Shown: piece after piece, positions 49,057-60,922 of the stretch | Position numbering within the stretch: the stretch's first letter is position 1 | How the letters are laid out: each line of letters opens with the position of its first letter | Notes under the pieces: generated by a model | Databases searched by the model: none | What the model saw: the letters and a program-made list of their open reading frames with translations, nothing else | Told to the model about the DNA's origin: nothing | Program-made: the position numbers and the translations under genes | From: Perca fluviatilis | Taxonomy: Eukaryota; Chordata; Actinopteri; Perciformes; Percidae | DNA length: 64,000 nt | Direction of reading: 5' to 3' | NCBI RefSeq assembly: GCF_010015445.1 | Contig: NC_053126.1 | Location: 17,066,169 to 17,130,168, forward strand

Positions 49057-49976
49057 ACACAAAATGTGAGTATCATCTGAGATAATGAGGGACATTTCAG
49101 CATTTTACTGGAAAAGTCCTGTTGTGTAGATACAAGATACAGGGTGTCCTGGAAGCAACAGCTCTGAGTGCAGTCATGATATTCTTCAGTTAGATGTAAC
49201 TGGTGTGTCTGGAAATAATATAATAATAATGATAATATAAGATATGTTACATTTGAATTCAGTATTTATCTGTGAGCTAAGATTCCAAAGAGGGGTAGAG
49301 GTCTGTCTGTGTTTGAAAGACTGATACTTTTCATGCACTCACACTAGAAACAAAATGAACACATACTTCAATCTACAAACACTGTTATGCTGGTGTATCC
49401 TTTCTTATGAAAAGAAAAAGAATTAAATACTACAAAACTAAATTCTACAGGGAACTATGTTCATTTTGAAAGGAAAGAAGACATCAATGGTCCTAATTTC
49501 CACTGTACTGCAGTAAAACTAGATTGTTAATAAGGGAGCAATTGACTTCACATTAATAGACACCAGCAGGGCCAGAATAGGCTGCCAATGCTCCAAATTA
49601 ATCCATTCTCAAAATCAGTGCAGAGTAACATAGCCCAGATCACTGTAATGCTACAAAAGCAAGCGAAGCAGCTTGGAGCAAAATCTAAGAGTTTCTGAAA
49701 TGAGGCACACAGAGATTAGGAAAGTGCAGCTCCTCAGAGAAAGGCCTCCACAGCAGACAAAGACTCTAGGAAGTCTTCCCTCCTGCTCTAAGCAGGAAGA
49801 AAAGTTGTTATTTTAGGATAGGGTCTGTCTTCCTGAGTTAAAGTCTTTGATTACCTTCACAGTATTATCACTGCAAAACTCTCACTTGTATAGAGTTTGT
49901 AACAACTTGGGCTGAAATATTTACCATCATTTATTTATTATCATTATTATCATTATTATCATCATCATCGTCATCA

Positions 49977-50011
<35 letters not shown>

Positions 50012-50550
50012 TTACCATAATTTACCATATTAATACAACTTGCATTATTCTTATTGTCCCCTTAAATCTTAGGTCATTGTATTCCTTCAAATTTAAGTTA
50101 TGGTTGAACCTACATTTCACTATTTCCTGCTCCATTTGTGAAATCACACTGCCTCTCTAAAAGAGCTCACAAATAAATATTAGGAATTCCACAGGGAATT
50201 CTCAAGGTACAAATGTAATTTTCAAGTTCAACAAGTCAACAAATTATATATCACATCAAAGCACATTATGCATATATCTCCTCACCCGTCCCATTTTAAC
50301 TATATTGCTTTTTTCTTTGCTTAATTTCTCTTTGCTAGTAAATAGTAAATATTCTTGTTGCATACAATGTAAAATGCAGAGGTCATCAGAGGCTGCTGGC
50401 TTTCTCAGAGGTGCTGTCACTTGTTTAGAGCATTTTAACTAATGCCTCAATTGTATGCTATAAAGTTTGTGTTTAATTAAGAGACAATAAGAGAAACAAT
50501 TTTCACAACCATGGGTTATTCCGTTTCATTGAATTTTAATTCCAATTTAA
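49057..50550. other. intergenic; only a simple repeat recognised
   Basis: Apart from an ATT/ATC repeat at 49927-50009, nothing is supported. Confidence 0.4.
49927..50009. repeat. (ATT/ATC)n trinucleotide repeat
   Basis: Mixed ATT and ATC units with one GTC, ending in about ten ATT units. Confidence 0.9.
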
Positions 50551-52521
50551 ATGTAATATATTTACTGTAATAAATCAAAAAATGACCCCAATGTGTCATC
50601 AGATATTAAGGAAACATGCTAAGTTGAAATACTATCTTTTCTGACGACAATGCTAATGCCAGTATTTTCTACTTTTGAACTTTCCGTTACTTGACGGAAT
50701 TTCTATTTGTGTTTTGGTCTGTGTGTTGTTATCAACTGCCCAGTTTCCCAGCAAGGCCGGGTTACAAGATATACCTGTAAAAACGTAAACCCAGCGCGCT
50801 ATAGCTGTAACATTAGTAGAGCCATGAAAGCAGCAAACAAACGAACAGAGACCTAAAACAGAGACGCAACAAACCCCGGGTAAATATTGGAGATGTATTT
50901 GAAAGATGGAGACAGCTTAGAGCGCAAAAGGATGCAGAGTTGGCTAATTTCCTCCTGAACAGGTAAGCATTAGCTTCAGGCTAATTTATCACGGCTACAC
51001 AGGAAAACGCAAAAACAATTGAGACACAGCCAGTAAAGTGATCCCGACTGGTCCTGGCTAACGCCGCCATGCTAACCCTAACTGCCAGGCCAGCTGACAG
51101 TCTTGCCTGGGCCCGGGACGAGATCTTAGATGGGCCCCCCCCTCGCGGCCAGATCTCTCCTTTTCCCTTGCTCTTCCTCTCCTCACATCTCTCACTGAAA
51201 TTAAGTGTGTAATCAGTCTCTGATCCATCCTGCTCAGACTCTCCGACAGGGCAGCGAGCCCCCCCGCATCACTCTCTCTCTATCTCTCTCTCTTCTCTCT
51301 CACCGGTAGCCTGACTCTGTCCCTCCGTTGCGGGGCAGCGGGCCCCTCCCGCATCACTCTCTCTGTCACCTGACTGCAGCTGGATCTCTCTCTGTCTCAT
51401 CCTTACTGATGGAGCTACCAAACTCAACTGTTTCTGTCAAAGAACGTGTTGTGTCAGGCTTTTATACGAGCTAATGGACGTTAACATGAGAGCTGGCCTG
51501 TTACGTTACAAGGCTCGTAAACGTTGGCTGCGCTGTTTCTTACCTTGCTCTACGTTGACAGTTCCAGCTTCACCGTCACCACTTTTTTTTAAATATTTGT
51601 TTAGAAAATCTCTAAGGCCTCTATTTTCTTCTTCTCTTTTCTTTCCTTTTCCGAGCTCCGGACTTGTGCTGACCGGACATTTTGAGCGTACTGAACTTCA
51701 AATCAAGTGACAATATCAAATTTTGATCAGAGGCCAAACCATTTTTATGTTGGGGGTGGGGGGGTTCTTGACCACCATTTCCAGGACAATTAGGAAGAAA
51801 ACAAATAAAACGCTTTTATGTAATTCAAATATTATGCTACATATTTTTTTCCACAAATAGGCCTATTTAAAAAAAAGATTTTTAATTCTTCCATAATTTA
51901 ATGAGGGCCCAGTTCTGGGCCCCTACTGGGCCGGGACAACAGACCCGTTTGTCCCCCTTCCGGGTGCCTAACTGCTAACGTTACCGGAGGACCAAGCAAG
52001 CGGGCCAAGTCTGTTTACAACATGTAGCCTGTTCAGCGGTCGTAGCCGACAACGGTGTGTTATTTGAAGCCAAAAGAGGGGGGCTGTAAATCGGGAAGAG
52101 AGGACTGTGAGTTTGCAGAGTGTTTAGCGATTGTTGCCGTAACTCTAAGCCAATAAAGTGTGTTCAGTTGGGTGTAGAGGACCGCAAGGTAGCCTATTGT
52201 TATTTTTAGCAGCTCTCACCGTAATTCTAAGCCGAAGAAGTGTGCCTGTCAGTCGGGTAGAGAGCTCTGCTTGAACACGGGCATTTATGACTGTCAATAT
52301 AGCCAGTATCTAATGTTAGCTACTCCGCTGTGCTGCTAAGTAATGTCCGGCTATGTGAGACAAGGCAACATTGTTGTGGATGCTCCGGTCTCAGCCTGGA
52401 AACCTCCGTGAACTTCGAGTCTGTGGAGGAGGGGGCGGGGGAGACGACTCTCTCCAGTATTTTGAATTTGTACTGCAGTAACTATTTTAAACACTAGCTG
52501 TCAGTATTACATATTGCACCT
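50551..52521. mobile_element. TTAA-ended non-autonomous element, interrupted by a nested insertion
   Basis: The right end cagtattacatattgcacct abuts TTAA at 52522-52525. At the left, atgtaatatatttactg follows a TTAA at 50547-50550 and looks like a decayed mirror. Blocks such as tagagcgcaaaaggatgcag, atttcctcctgaacaggtaa and ccaagcaagcgggccaagtc I recall from one percomorph repeat. It is split by the insertion at 51086-51966. No coding capacity seen. Confidence 0.6.
51086..51966. mobile_element. 881-bp insertion with 9-bp direct repeats
   Basis: CCTAACTGC occurs at 51077-51085 and again at 51967-51975, and removing the insert rejoins the host repeat (gctaaccctaactgctaacg). The left end is caggccagctgacagtcttg and the right end cccccttccgggtg. 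The two ends share cccgggac/gtcccggccc-like inner blocks but no clean terminal inverted repeat. CT-rich and GC-rich inside. Class unknown; an 8-bp hAT-like duplication is possible. Confidence 0.65.
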
Positions 52522-52525
52522 TTAA

Positions 52526-53452
52526 GGGAAGACTTATTAAATAGTATGAAGCTTGACACATTTTTTTTCATTATCACAAAACAATGTTATTGTACTGTTA
52601 GTTATTGTGAGAATTACCTTTGATGAACCAGGAGTAATGTCAGTTAGTCCTAAAAGCCAAGAGCAAGCTTTGACTGTTTGAGATGGCTAGGCCACTATCT
52701 TAATTAGTAGGGAAATTGCTTAAGTGTCTCAAATTCTTATTAAACAGCTAAGTGAGGAGGGTCATGGGTCTACAGTAACCATTTTATTTCCCAACTCTCT
52801 TTTCCGATGTGGCTTTAGGTCCCACCATCAGACATCAGCAGACATGATTAAGTTTTCAATTGAGTTTTCAGTACATCTTATTGCCAACATTGTTACACAA
52901 GTCTCTATCAGTAAGTTCTTCAGGCGCTAACTGCTGGAACACACAACAAGTAGAAATCCTCCAAATAAGGAAGATGAGAGTAAATGTAAATATGAAATGA
53001 TTACAGAAAATGCTGCAAGGGGAGCACCTCTACAGAATACTTAACAGCTGGAGCTTGAAACTGAAAATGAACTCTGATGAGTCAGATGCTGGTTACAGAT
53101 ACTGTGGAGAGCAGCGCTCTTAGTTTGACCACAGTTAATCAACAAATCATTGAAAGGGTGAGTGATGGCAGAGAGCAAGCTGATGAAATGTAAATCCAGT
53201 TTGGTTTAATATACCACAGTGATTGTTAAATACCTGTTTAAGAACCTTTTGGGTCACAAGAAAATGAAAGTGTATCCCAAACTATTCCAAAAATATCAGT
53301 GACTTGAAAAAGAGCTGCAGTGGCCTATTATATTGTAGTTAATATGGTTTATTTTTAACGTGTGTTTTACTACCAATTTCTATTCAGCACTTTGCAAACG
53401 TTTGGTTTTATCAATATCAGTACAACAAGCAAACTGACAGATACAGACTCCT
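52526..53452. other. intergenic, nothing recognised
   Basis: No gene or transposon supported. Confidence 0.4.
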
Positions 53453-54410
53453 GGGCCCAGTTGTTCAACAAGTTTTATCTGGATCAGAATTATCCAGATC
53501 TGGAAATCTCATGTTTAGATATCCAGGATCAGGTAATCCATGTTACTTTTGTGCCAGTTTTTAAAAGAAAATTAGATTGGATCACCTTTATCCAGATAAC
53601 AATTTTTCAAGATTACGAAATCCAGATTACCAGGGTTCTAAAGTAGCCTACAGTACATATCATAATGTTAAGATATCAGCTATGTAAAGTACAACAGGTA
53701 GAATAGCCAGCATGGGGTCACCACCACATAATACCGGCCTGTATTGTCCTGCACAACATCGCTGCTACCAGGCGCAATGTTACTCTCTGTGATGATGTTT
53801 ATGATGCACCTGAACCTGTTGAAGACACAAACCAAACTCCGGCGTTCTCTCAGAATGAAGGACTGACTGGACGTGCAATACGGGATGGAATTGTTAGAAA
53901 CTACTTTTCACTGGTTCATCTATGATGGTTGTATCATTGTTGATAATTAATATACAGTGATGATTATTGACAGTGACAGTTAGAATAAATATATTATTTT
54001 GTGTGATATTGACAACTGTTTGGGGGATTGTTTTATAGGGACAAACTCATTTATTTTACTTAACAGTTCTGAAAGGCTTAGTGTCTACTTTATCATTGAA
54101 TCAAATCTGGGGCAACATATTAATACTGTATAATACATGATACGAATGTTGTCTTATTTTAGAAATGTTACAGTTTTATTACATTTTGTTCCTGAAATCC
54201 ACCCTGAATCCACCCTTATGCTGGGATCAGGATTATCCAGATTTAATGGATCAAAAGGTATCCCAATCCTTCTGAAAAGTTTTGAACAACACATACTGAC
54301 GATTTGATCCAGATCAGGACCAAGATTTCAGAATCTTTTTTTTCTTTTGATAGATTTCATCCAATCCGAAAGACGAAATCCGCTCAGATTACTTTTGAAC
54401 AACTGGGCCC
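53453..54410 (+). mobile_element. PIF/Harbinger relic (958 bp) with transposase C-terminal fragment
   Basis: Ends gggcccagttgttcaa and ttgaacaactgggccc are perfect 16-bp inverted repeats. Sub-terminal regions repeat tatccagat/atctggat motifs. A transposase fragment lies at 53719-53925. The middle of the transposase is deleted. Confidence 0.8.
53719..53925 (+). pseudogene. PIF/Harbinger (HARBI1-like) transposase C-terminal fragment
   Basis: Reads IIPACIVLHNIAATRRNV, later GLTGRAIRDGIVRNYFSLVH and a TGA at 53923-53925. The (A)C(I/V)LHNIA motif and the final GRAxRDxIxxxYF are the conserved end of Harbinger DDE transposases. No start codon and no N-terminal or catalytic part, so it is a relic. 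Confidence 0.8.
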
Positions 54411-54641
54411 TGGATGGACAAAAAAAAAAGGTCATAATGTATTGTTTAATTCTCCTTTCATTCTCTTGCCAGTCTCTTCTTCCTATGCCATGAATGATGT
54501 CATTCAAGGCACAGATTCAGCTTGTAATTTTTGGTCTCTCTGTCCTTTCAGACTGGCTGCACCTTTTTATCTCATTTCTTTCTTTCACATCCATTCCATA
54601 AGTGGCCTCTCACCTTTGCTTTGTGAGCCTCTCAAAAGCTC

Positions 54642-54720
54642 TTTTAAATATATTTTTATTTTTATTTTTTTCTTTTAATTATTTTTTATAAATTTTTTTA
54701 TATTAATTTTTTTTTTTTTT

Positions 54721-54799
<79 letters not shown>

Positions 54800-54886
54800 T
54801 TTTTTTTTTTATTTTTTTTATTTTTTTTTATTTTTTTTTTAAATTTTTTTTTTTTTTTTTATTTTTTTTTTTTTTTTTTTTTATTA

Positions 54887-54923
<37 letters not shown>

Positions 54924-55188
54924 TTTTTTTTTTTTTATCTTTTTTTTTTTTAATAAATTTTTTTTATTTTTATTTTTTTTTTATTTTTTTTTTTTTTTTA
55001 ATTAATAAAATTATTATTTTTTTTTTTTTATTTTTTTTTTTTTTTTTTTTATATATTTTTTTTTTTTTTTTTTTAAAATTTTTTTTTTTAATTAAAAATT
55101 TTTTTTTTTTATTTTTTTTTGAGTTTAATCAATACGTAGCCCGCAAAAAAAAAAAGACGAAAAAAAAAAAAAAAAAAATTTTTTTTTC
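54642..55188. repeat. very long T-rich tract
   Basis: About 480 bp of nearly pure T with scattered A, followed after gagtttaatcaatacgtagc by an A-run joined to a T-run. Could be a degenerate poly-T repeat or a low-quality consensus. Confidence 0.9.
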
Positions 55189-55221
55189 GGGTCAACCACA
55201 CTGCAAAATATAACAAGGGCT

Positions 55222-55450
55222 CAATTTATAGCCCATTATGGAAAACCATTTGCAGAGCGTGACTTTATAAAAGGAGTATCTCACTGCTGTTATCTGCCCA
55301 GAAAAGCAGCAAGAACTTAACTATATCAGTCTCGCAAGGAACATAGATGCACAGCGAATCACAGATCTGAAGGATCAAACTGCAGGCAAAGCATGTGCAT
55401 TTGACTTCTTTTCAATAGTGTGTGATAAAAGCAGCAACGCTGGTGAGTGA
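55222..55450 (+). pseudogene. hAT transposase fragment (GTF2IRD2/ZBED-like)
   Basis: Reads FIAHYGKPFAERDFIKGV, then after a frame change near 55312 NYISLARNIDAQRITDLKDQ and DFFSIVCDKSSNAGE. The order GKPFxxxxFIKxC, ISLxRNTVxxRIxDL and FSLxxDES is that of hAT transposases behind GTF2IRD2- and ZBED5-type genes. Frame break, stop and missing ends make it a relic. The hAT end at 55594-55609 may belong to it. Confidence 0.65.
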
Positions 55451-55609
55451 GGTTTAATAGTGATACAATCATCTATTTAATACAGATTCCAGTTTTTAGC
55501 ACAAAGTTCTTCAAATTTACCCATTACAATAGTCTCTTAAATAAAAAGGCTCATGGCCGGGGACTATACACTTTTGTGGCTCCTGGCATGATTAGTTTGG
55601 ACACCACTG
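55450..55609. mobile_element. right end of an hAT (Charlie-like) element
   Basis: tagtttggacaccactg at its right edge is the reverse complement of the common hAT end CAGTGGTGTCCAAACTA. Together with the transposase fragment just upstream it outlines one degraded hAT copy whose left part is lost or hidden by the T-rich tract. Confidence 0.6.
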
Positions 55610-56871
55610 ATTTACAAGTTTATAAACATCTATGACACATCAAAGGTAAACGCATTTTAAAATACAATTCAATAATTGCCAGCAAGACCGCTCATAAAAT
55701 GCACAGAGAAAAAGTCACCATTACTAGGTTAATATTGTGTAATATATTCTAGTTAAAAGAGGAACTATGAATCTTTTTACTGTTATTGTGTGACAACATT
55801 TCTGGCCCCTACCACCATCAAAAATGTTAAATATCTTTCTACCTAAGTGTTAAAACGTGACGAAAGTGTTTTACTGCATGCGACTGACCTATATAAAAGA
55901 GAAAGCTATATCCCCCTACAATAAACTCACAGACAGAAGCGAGTTGCATTAAACCATTCTCAGTCAGGAGGGCAACATAACGGTGATGATTACAGCCCAA
56001 ATAAAATAAGATGATGAAGCAGCCTCATACATATATCCCCAGAGGAATAACATCACAGTTGGCAGTATTCAAACGGCAGGAACAGGACAATGTTGTCAGC
56101 CAAAATGAGCTCTTCTGCAGTGAAACTACTGTTGGAGTAGTTAATAATTCATTTATCCATCGTCTATAGTGAATTCAGATTGTGGAGCGACATGATCTAA
56201 AGAAAAGTAAATCTGACAAAAAAGAAGACTGTGTGTTAAGGCCCTTCTTATAACTTGAACATCCTCCTTGAGCTTTCAGAAGTTTCTAAAGTTGTTGCTC
56301 CCTCACAAGTAGTCCTAAAACTGTCTTTGTTTGGGGAGCTGTAGTAGAAAAATATGTGGCTTTGTTCAGCTGCTGAGGCCCAGTTATGAAATATTTAAAT
56401 AATGCTGAAGGGAGGGCAATTTTAGTGAATATGATGGCCTGTGTTGTGGTTTGTGAAGTCTCTTCATAAGTTATGAGAAAAGTCCATCACCAAACAAGGA
56501 CTCTAGAACTTTAGAATAAAACCTTGTCAAAGTGATATTATGTTACAATTCCTGTCTAAGAAAAGGAATTATCAAAATATTCCCCTAATCCCAAAGGTAC
56601 AACGTTATTTTTCATTATTGACCTACAGTTCTATCCACATTTATTCACTCTACTACCCTAAATGTGGAGCAGGAGCCCTGGGCTATAGGCTGATAACACA
56701 TAACCATTTTCATCACCTTGCCTGCTTACCTAAGATGCACTTGACAAATGCTTTGTTCATTTTAGATTAAAGCGTTTTGTGGAATTGGGTTTTACATCTA
56801 TGTAACATGAACTGCAACAATAACTAAATAATTTGCATGACATGTACCGCTGTGCTTTAGCTAGAGATGGT
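55610..56871. other. intergenic, nothing recognised
   Basis: No supported gene or transposon. Confidence 0.4.
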
Positions 56872-57235
56872 CGATACCACTTTTGCTTCCGATACCAATT
56901 CGACCTGAATTGTATCGGCCGACAAACATCCATACCAGTGATATATATTTCATATTTTTAACATCTTATACTACTATCTCTGTATGGATGTGATATATTT
57001 CTTTCTTTGTTGTCGGTCTGGCTCAGGTTAAACTCTTTGTGAAACATGAACAAACGCAAACAAGGAATGCCCAGAACTTTCTTTTATAGTTTTAATGAAA
57101 AGAACATAAATAAATACTTTAACGTAGATTTTTTAGGGCTTATTACGTGGTATCGGATCGGTGCATAAACCAGTATTCCGATACCGTACCAGCGTTTTAG
57201 GCAGAGCGGGATACCGATACTGGTATCGTATCGAA
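56872..57235. mobile_element. hAT-like repeat with 'cgatacc' ends
   Basis: Left end tagagatggtcgataccact and right end gataccgatactggtatcg carry repeated cgatacc/ggtatcg motifs as in other teleost hAT MITEs. The right terminus is incomplete. Confidence 0.6.
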
Positions 57236-57764
57236 ATTGTTTAGCATTTGCATGTTGCCCTTGAATGATCTAAAAACATAAAAGATGAACATAACTTTCA
57301 CTAAGCTACATAGAAAAACAAGTTTCCCAAAAAATGCTGCTCAAACGTCTGAAAACGTGATTGAAAAGGTGCTTTTTGCTGGCAGTTGCCCTTAATAGTC
57401 AGTGTCCTTTTCTTCCACAAGAACAGATCACAGTACATTGGGGATGAAATGGTCAGGGGGCAGAATTGACCTGGATAAACTAGATTTTTGGGAACTTGTA
57501 AAGTGTGGTGAATGCACTCATTCTTCTCCAAAGAAATGCTGTAATGCTAAAATATAGTTTAGGACACAAGGCACAAAATTAGGAGCCATTTTAATATTTG
57601 CACATAGACCTTGGCATCAAGACTATTGCAAGTGGAAATTCCAAACCCAGAAGCTGTCAGCAGTATGACATGACAAGTGCACATTGCAAGGAGGAGAATG
57701 CGTTGACTAACATGCCTAGTATGGTCAAGCCTAATTTAGCATTTGCAGCTTGCTATGTGGATAT
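57236..57764. other. intergenic, nothing recognised
   Basis: Short frames on both strands without recognisable content. Confidence 0.4.
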
Positions 57765-57837
57765 GAGTTTCCCACACATAGACTAATGTGTGGCAGTGCG
57801 CCGCACTATCAACACTACGCACATTGCGTTATTCATG

Positions 57838-57838
<1 letters not shown>

Positions 57839-57915
<77 letters not shown>

Positions 57916-57917
57916 AA
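57839..57917. repeat. (CA)28 followed by an A-run, inside hAT-like copy B
   Basis: 56 bp of CA then about 23 A. It occupies the same internal site as the CA repeat of copy A. Confidence 0.95.
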
Positions 57918-57956
57918 CAAAAAAAACACAACACACACACACCCCTCCCACCGTGC

Positions 57957-58071
57957 GGTGTTTTTAGCCCCCAACGTCACCTTCCAGGCAGCGTGGCAAT
58001 GGTTATAGTTAGGGTTAAGGTGAGGGTTAGCTGCCTGGAAGGCGACGTTGGAGGCTTAAAACACCATTGAG
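57957..58071. mobile_element. 115-bp hairpin MITE with 10-bp direct repeats
   Basis: ggtgtttttagcccccaacg ... ccttccaggcagc is mirrored by gctgcctggaagg ... cgttggaggcttaaaacacc. CCCACCGTGC lies on both sides (57947-57956 and 58072-58081). The short centre contains tagttagggttaaggtgagg. It is a late insertion into hAT-like copy B. Confidence 0.8.
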
Positions 58072-58333
58072 CCCACCGTGCACACAGCATCTGTCTCCAT
58101 AAAGGAGAGAAGAAGGCTGGCGAAATTCACAAGTTCACGAAAGGTTGGGATCTATCTCGTGAACACCTTTACACAATCACACATTCACAATCACCGACCC
58201 GACTCTTAGCAAACAAGCGATTGTGCCTGCTTTAGAAAGTTAACTAGAATCTAAAATGCAGTTGGGTTGTCGAGGTCAAAACACTATATGTAGCAGCTGT
58301 GAATCAAATAAACGTATTATAAATAATGTTGTC

Positions 58334-58334
<1 letters not shown>

Positions 58335-58371
<37 letters not shown>
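58335..58371. repeat. (ATA)n microsatellite
   Basis: About 12 ATA units inside hAT-like copy B, at a point where copy A has unique sequence (ttttttactcttacactg). Confidence 0.9.
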
Positions 58372-59189
58372 TCCAGATGAGTATTGAAAAGTATTTTCCA
58401 CAACTAAAAAAGGCACGTGTTGAGGATGAGGACCAGCCTGAACTGGAGGTATCAATCTGAAACAGAGCTCAACAGTCCGACCAGTGTAATTAGTTATGTT
58501 ATTAATTTGTTTACAATATTTTCAGGCTTCAACCAGTGAAAGATAGGGTCAGGGAGAAAAAGAGATAGATTTGTTAGGCATTAAAGTAGGAGAGGACAGA
58601 ATCCAACAGCGTGATCCTCCTCCTTTTGATACTTTATTGTTACGCAACCTCCGACCCCCCAGCCACAATTTGCTTTCTAATCTATGGGAAACACTGCAGA
58701 ACCATGCTTAAATCCCACTTGTGGGCTATGAAAACTAAAATCCCAGCTAGTTGCAGTCCATTTTTGCAGCAGATGAAAAAACAGACATTTAAGAAATATT
58801 TTTTTTGTATCACTGCAGCCCACTCATTGTTTGGGGATTGCAAGAAATAAGAGTAAAATAATGCCTACTGTCAGGGATACTCATTTATCCAGAAAACTTG
58901 ACACAGAAATGCGAAGTAACGGATCAACTGAAGGATAGTCCCACGTGTTTTTCTCACTCCAGTTTGATAAGTCCACTGATATGGTAGATGTGGCTGAGTT
59001 TTCATACTTTTTTATAATTTTACCATTAGTTATGCATTTTCAATATATGAGGACAAAAAGGGACACAACAAAAGGGACACAGCTAACACTTCCTTCCACT
59101 GAAAAGCCACAAAAGGGATAAAGATAAATATCAAGGACTTTGTTTGAAAGGTCACAAAGAAGATTACACTCGATTCTTACAATTCTTAC

Positions 59190-59340
59190 TTTAAAAGCGG
59201 CTATTTCGCGCTCATTTGGAGAACTGATATTAAGCACAAAAACATGCTGGTCCACGCTCATGTGCAGCGGCTGAGTACAGAATATGTTTGGGTGTGATTT
59301 AGGGAGCCGTCTCCTGATATCAAGGAGTGATTCAAGATTT
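59190..59340 (-). other. candidate isolated coding exon, identity unproven
   Basis: On the minus strand a pyrimidine-rich tract and tatgtttag precede 59340, and aaa|gtaaga follows 59190. The 151 nt between are open and read NLESLLDIRRRLPKSHPN, then VDQHVFVLNISSPNEREIAA and FK. The F-x-L-N-I-S-S-P-x-x-E-x-x-I-A-A pattern vaguely resembles a TGF-beta/BMP propeptide (FNLSSxPxxExxxxAEL). No partner exon or mature cystine-knot domain was found. It may be chance or transposon-derived. Confidence 0.2.
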
Positions 59341-59569
59341 CTAAACATACAAAATATGGACAGATAGAAAACAAGCAGTCACTCCTGGATTTAGGGATCA
59401 TGACTATCTGATATGCAGAATGAGCATATTTATAAAATAAAAGAAGAGAAAATAGACATCAGGTCTGTGGCTACATTTTACATGCAACTCAAGCTACAAC
59501 TGCTGCCAGCTAAGCTGCAACACCAGGATTTGCTCTATTTTCAAACCATGTATTCAAAACTTCTGCATC

Positions 59570-59869
59570 ATGGCAAAGAGGCAGACTAGCTTGACACCTC
59601 ACATTACACAATGCAATATGTCATCAGGCTTTGACAGAAGCTTTTCTGACTTTGCCTCAGCTGAGCCTGTTAATATGTATATATGCATTTCCTGTTTGGC
59701 CCAGATATATGAAGATGCGGATGACACTTCCTCCAAAATTGGATCACTCCTTCACTTGGACACAGCTGCACAGGAAAATGAAATACTCACCTTACAAAAT
59801 GACACTCAGATGAAGTGCAAGGCATCTATACACAGTACTATTAAAAAGCATCTCAACATAAGAATGTAG
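59570..59869 (+). pseudogene. hAT transposase C-terminal fragment
   Basis: Within this open frame the segment RSFSDFASAEPVNMYICI ... LHLDTAAQENEILTLQND and TQMKCKA fits the hAT transposase pattern RRFxDFxxxE ... LFxLDxxxxExEILxLQxDIxLKxRA, which precedes the dimerisation domain in GTF2IRD2/FAM200-like proteins. The following C-terminal domain is missing and the upstream part is not continuous. It is a relic, not a host gene. Confidence 0.5.
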
Positions 59870-60922
59870 CCTTGTACTTGTCAGCCTTTATTTAAGCCAA
59901 CCATTTTCTCACATGATGATATATAAAAAAAACAATCAAAAAAGTACAGGTAAAGAGCAGAATAAATAAATAAAAAAACACTTTGTGTTCTTCAATTAAA
60001 ATGATTGCTTGTCATGCTAAGGCCATGTAACATTAAATAAATGAGAGTCCTAAAAGAGGCTATGGATTTTCTAAGTTTCTCCTGGGATTCATAAGCTGCA
60101 TTACTTTCTTTCTTTCTTTCAATGGTATCCAGGTCTCGTCCTTGATTCAAAGCCTGGCAACTAATTCAGATGGACTTTGGTGTTTGTTTGAGTGCATGAA
60201 GTGCCTCTTTCTTACCTGTCCTCTTCCAGGCCTTAGAAGCAGATATTGTCTGGGTGAGTTCAAGGCTATTCACCAAAGTCAAACATTTCATCCATGTTGG
60301 TGAATCTGCTAGGCACACCTTCACAGGACAGGACGATAAAGAAAAAAATTAAAGTGTTTCCATAGAGGTTGAATTAAGCTAAATAAGGAAAAAGATTTTC
60401 CTTTGACAGTCAACTAAATATGGTCACTATCCACTTAAAGAAAACCTTTCACAGAGCCTTAATTAGGGCGTTTTATAGAATGGATAGAAAACACCTAATA
60501 TATGTGTATATACTGTATATCCTACAAAATGGCTGAATCTTTGTCAATTATCCAATGAGAACTATGTGCATAAAAGGTCAGCCATTAAAGGATGCAACAT
60601 TGAAATCACATACATTTTAGAATAAAAGGCCACAAAAAATGTTACATAAACATAAACTACCGCACAGTCACAAAATACAATCTTAGAAATAAGGAAAGCA
60701 TTTAATATTCAACTAAATATAAAAAAAAATTGAAAGTGCAAAAACTACAAAGCTCTTTTATTAAATTACTATAAGAACTGCTAACGCCCTTTTTCAACCC
60801 TCTAAGATGCAAGCTCCAAAGATTCTAAATCCAGAAAGCCTCTTTCCCCTTTTGAAATGTAAGGAAACAGACAAAATTGATTTTTAAATTCTGTAATTTG
60901 AAGTATCTTAATTCTTAAAGAC
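59870..60922. other. intergenic, nothing recognised
   Basis: AT-rich sequence with a short (TTTC)n at about 60104-60120. No gene supported. Confidence 0.4.

Larger units (their letters stand above)
57765..58695. mobile_element. hAT-like element B, second copy of the 48271-49056 family
   Basis: Shares gtttcccacacatagacta at the left, catctgtctccataaaggag through cgtattataaataatgttg in the middle, and tttgctttctaatct-tgggaaacactg at the right with copy A. Compared with A it has lost the first bases of the left repeat, carries a 115-bp MITE (57957-58071), an ATA repeat (about 58335-58371) and extra sequence before the right end. Confidence 0.75.
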
